This document shows positions 17,024 through 17,983 of a stretch of 17,983 bases of DNA, in pieces. Numbering within the stretch: the stretch's first letter is position 1; each line of letters starts with the position of its first letter. The translations under genes were made by a program, and so were the position numbers. This DNA comes from Desulfuromonadales bacterium C00003068 (lineage in GTDB: Bacteria; Desulfobacterota; Desulfuromonadia; Desulfuromonadales; Desulfuromonadaceae): NCBI GenBank assembly GCA_001751155.1, contig MAXR01000065.1, forward strand, positions 710 through 18,692, read 5' to 3'. The notes under the pieces are model-generated. The model was not told the origin of the DNA. It saw nothing but the letters and a program-made list of their open reading frames with translations, and ran no database searches.

Positions 17024-17983
17024 ATGACGCAAATGGAAAACAAAGAATACGGTGCTGAGAGCATCAAGGTTCTTGAAGGATTGTCCGCAGTTCGTAAGAG
17101 GCCGGCCATGTATATTGGTTCGACCGGTCCCCAGGGTCTGCACCATCTGGTCTATGAAGTGGTGGATAACTCCATTGATGAAAGTCTGGCCGGACACTGT
17201 GACGAAGTCGCGGTAACTATTCATATTGATGGTTCGGTCACGGTGGAAGACAACGGTCGTGGTATTCCGGTCGATATGCATCCTACGCAGAAAAAGTCGG
17301 CGGCCGAGGTCGTTATGACCGTACTGCATGCCGGTGGCAAGTTCGACAGCGATTCCTACAAGGTCTCTGGCGGTTTGCACGGGGTCGGCATTTCCGTCGT
17401 CAATGCCTTATCTGAAAAACTAGAGTTGGAAATTCGTCGTAACGGCCGCAAGTATCGTCAAACCTATCGTCGCGGGGTACCTCAAGAATCGTTGCTGGAA
17501 GAGGGGGAAACCGCCAAGCGCGGCACCAAGATAACCTTCTGGCCTGATGGCGAAATCTTCGAGACTACTGAGTTTTCCTTTGAGGTGTTATCTCGTCGAT
17601 TGCGAGAATTGGCTTTTCTAAACGGCGGAGTCAAAATTCGTATCTCCGACGAACGTAGCGAAAAAGAGCATTTATTCCTTTACGAAGGGGGCATCGTCTC
17701 TTTTGTTGAATATCTGAATCGAGCCAAGACTCCCCTTCATCCCGAGCCTATCTTTATCAAAGGCGAGCGGGGAGGGGTGGATATCGAGATAGCCATCCAA
17801 TACAACGATGGCTATGACGAAAAGCTCTTCACCTTCGCCAATAATATAAATACCCACGAAGGGGGCACCCACCTGTTCGGTTTCAAGGCGGGCCTGACTC
17901 GGACCATGAACAGTTACGCCACCGCCAATAATCTGCTCAAGAATGTCAAGGCTTCGGTCTCTGGCGATGATTTGCGCGAGGGC
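17024..17983 (+). CDS. gyrB: DNA gyrase subunit B (3' part beyond window)
   Basis: ATPase subunit of gyrase, which introduces negative supercoils. The frame starts with ATG at 17024 ([20 protein letters not shown]) with GAGG five nt upstream, and is open for exactly 320 codons to the window end; the full protein is usually about 790-800 aa. The GHKL ATPase domain shows [31 protein letters not shown] with the catalytic glutamate and magnesium-binding asparagine, [13 protein letters not shown], and [15 protein letters not shown]. The transducer domain follows, cut at GDDLREG. The toprim and tail regions lie outside. Confidence 0.97.
   Translation, partial: MTQMENKEYGAESIKVLEGLSAVRKRPAMYIGSTGPQGLHHLVYEVVDNSIDESLAGHCDEVAVTIHIDGSVTVEDNGRGIPVDMHPTQKKSAAEVVMTVLHAGGKFDSDSYKVSGGLHGVGISVVNALSEKLELEIRRNGRKYRQTYRRGVPQESLLEEGETAKRGTKITFWPDGEIFETTEFSFEVLSRRLRELAFLNGGVKIRISDERSEKEHLFLYEGGIVSFVEYLNRAKTPLHPEPIFIKGERGGVDIEIAIQYNDGYDEKLFTFANNINTHEGGTHLFGFKAGLTRTMNSYATANNLLKNVKASVSGDDLREG

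Overview
This window is a chromosomal replication-origin neighbourhood from a Gram-negative bacterium. The best guess is a member of the Desulfuromonadota (Geobacter/Pelobacter/Desulfuromonas-like). That placement is inferred from the paired b and b' ATP synthase subunits, the signal-like N-terminus on subunit b, a bactofilin next to parAB, and the general look of the proteins; it was not tested by a search. The sequence reads as ordinary core chromosome: no insertion sequences, phage genes, CRISPR arrays, tRNA or rRNA genes were seen.

Layout. Everything left of about 12.1 kb is on the minus strand and everything right of about 13.1 kb is on the plus strand, so transcription diverges from the origin and follows the expected direction of both forks. 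The left arm, read away from the origin, runs rpmH - rnpA - yidD - yidC, then a hairpin terminator or attenuator, mnmE - (parS) - mnmG - rsmG, parA - parB - bactofilin, a 264-bp repeat, and the ATP synthase genes atpF' - atpF - atpH - atpA (atpA cut by the window start). The right arm runs dnaA - dnaN - recF - gyrB (gyrB cut by the window end).

The origin itself is the most interesting part. dnaA is flanked by two diverged copies of one ~225-bp module, at 12320-12545 and 14521-14747, in inverted orientation. Each copy has DnaA-box-like sites on the dnaA side, then a DnaA-trio array (TAG repeats), then an AT-rich unwinding tract facing away from dnaA. Box spacing is kept to the base (26 bp) even though the sequence between the boxes is not. 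This looks like a bipartite oriC with two outward-facing unwinding units. Each AT-rich tract also appears to carry trio motifs on both sides.

A second repeat family, rich in hairpins and probably non-coding, occurs once between the bactofilin and atp genes (3151-3414) and once inside the origin spacer (12726-12952), in opposite orientations.

Functionally the window brings together initiation (DnaA and both origin modules), elongation and repair (DnaN, RecF), topology (GyrB), segregation (ParA, ParB, a parS site, probably the bactofilin), ribosome and tRNA maturation (L34, RNase P protein, MnmE/MnmG, RsmG), membrane insertion (YidC, YidD) and ATP synthesis.
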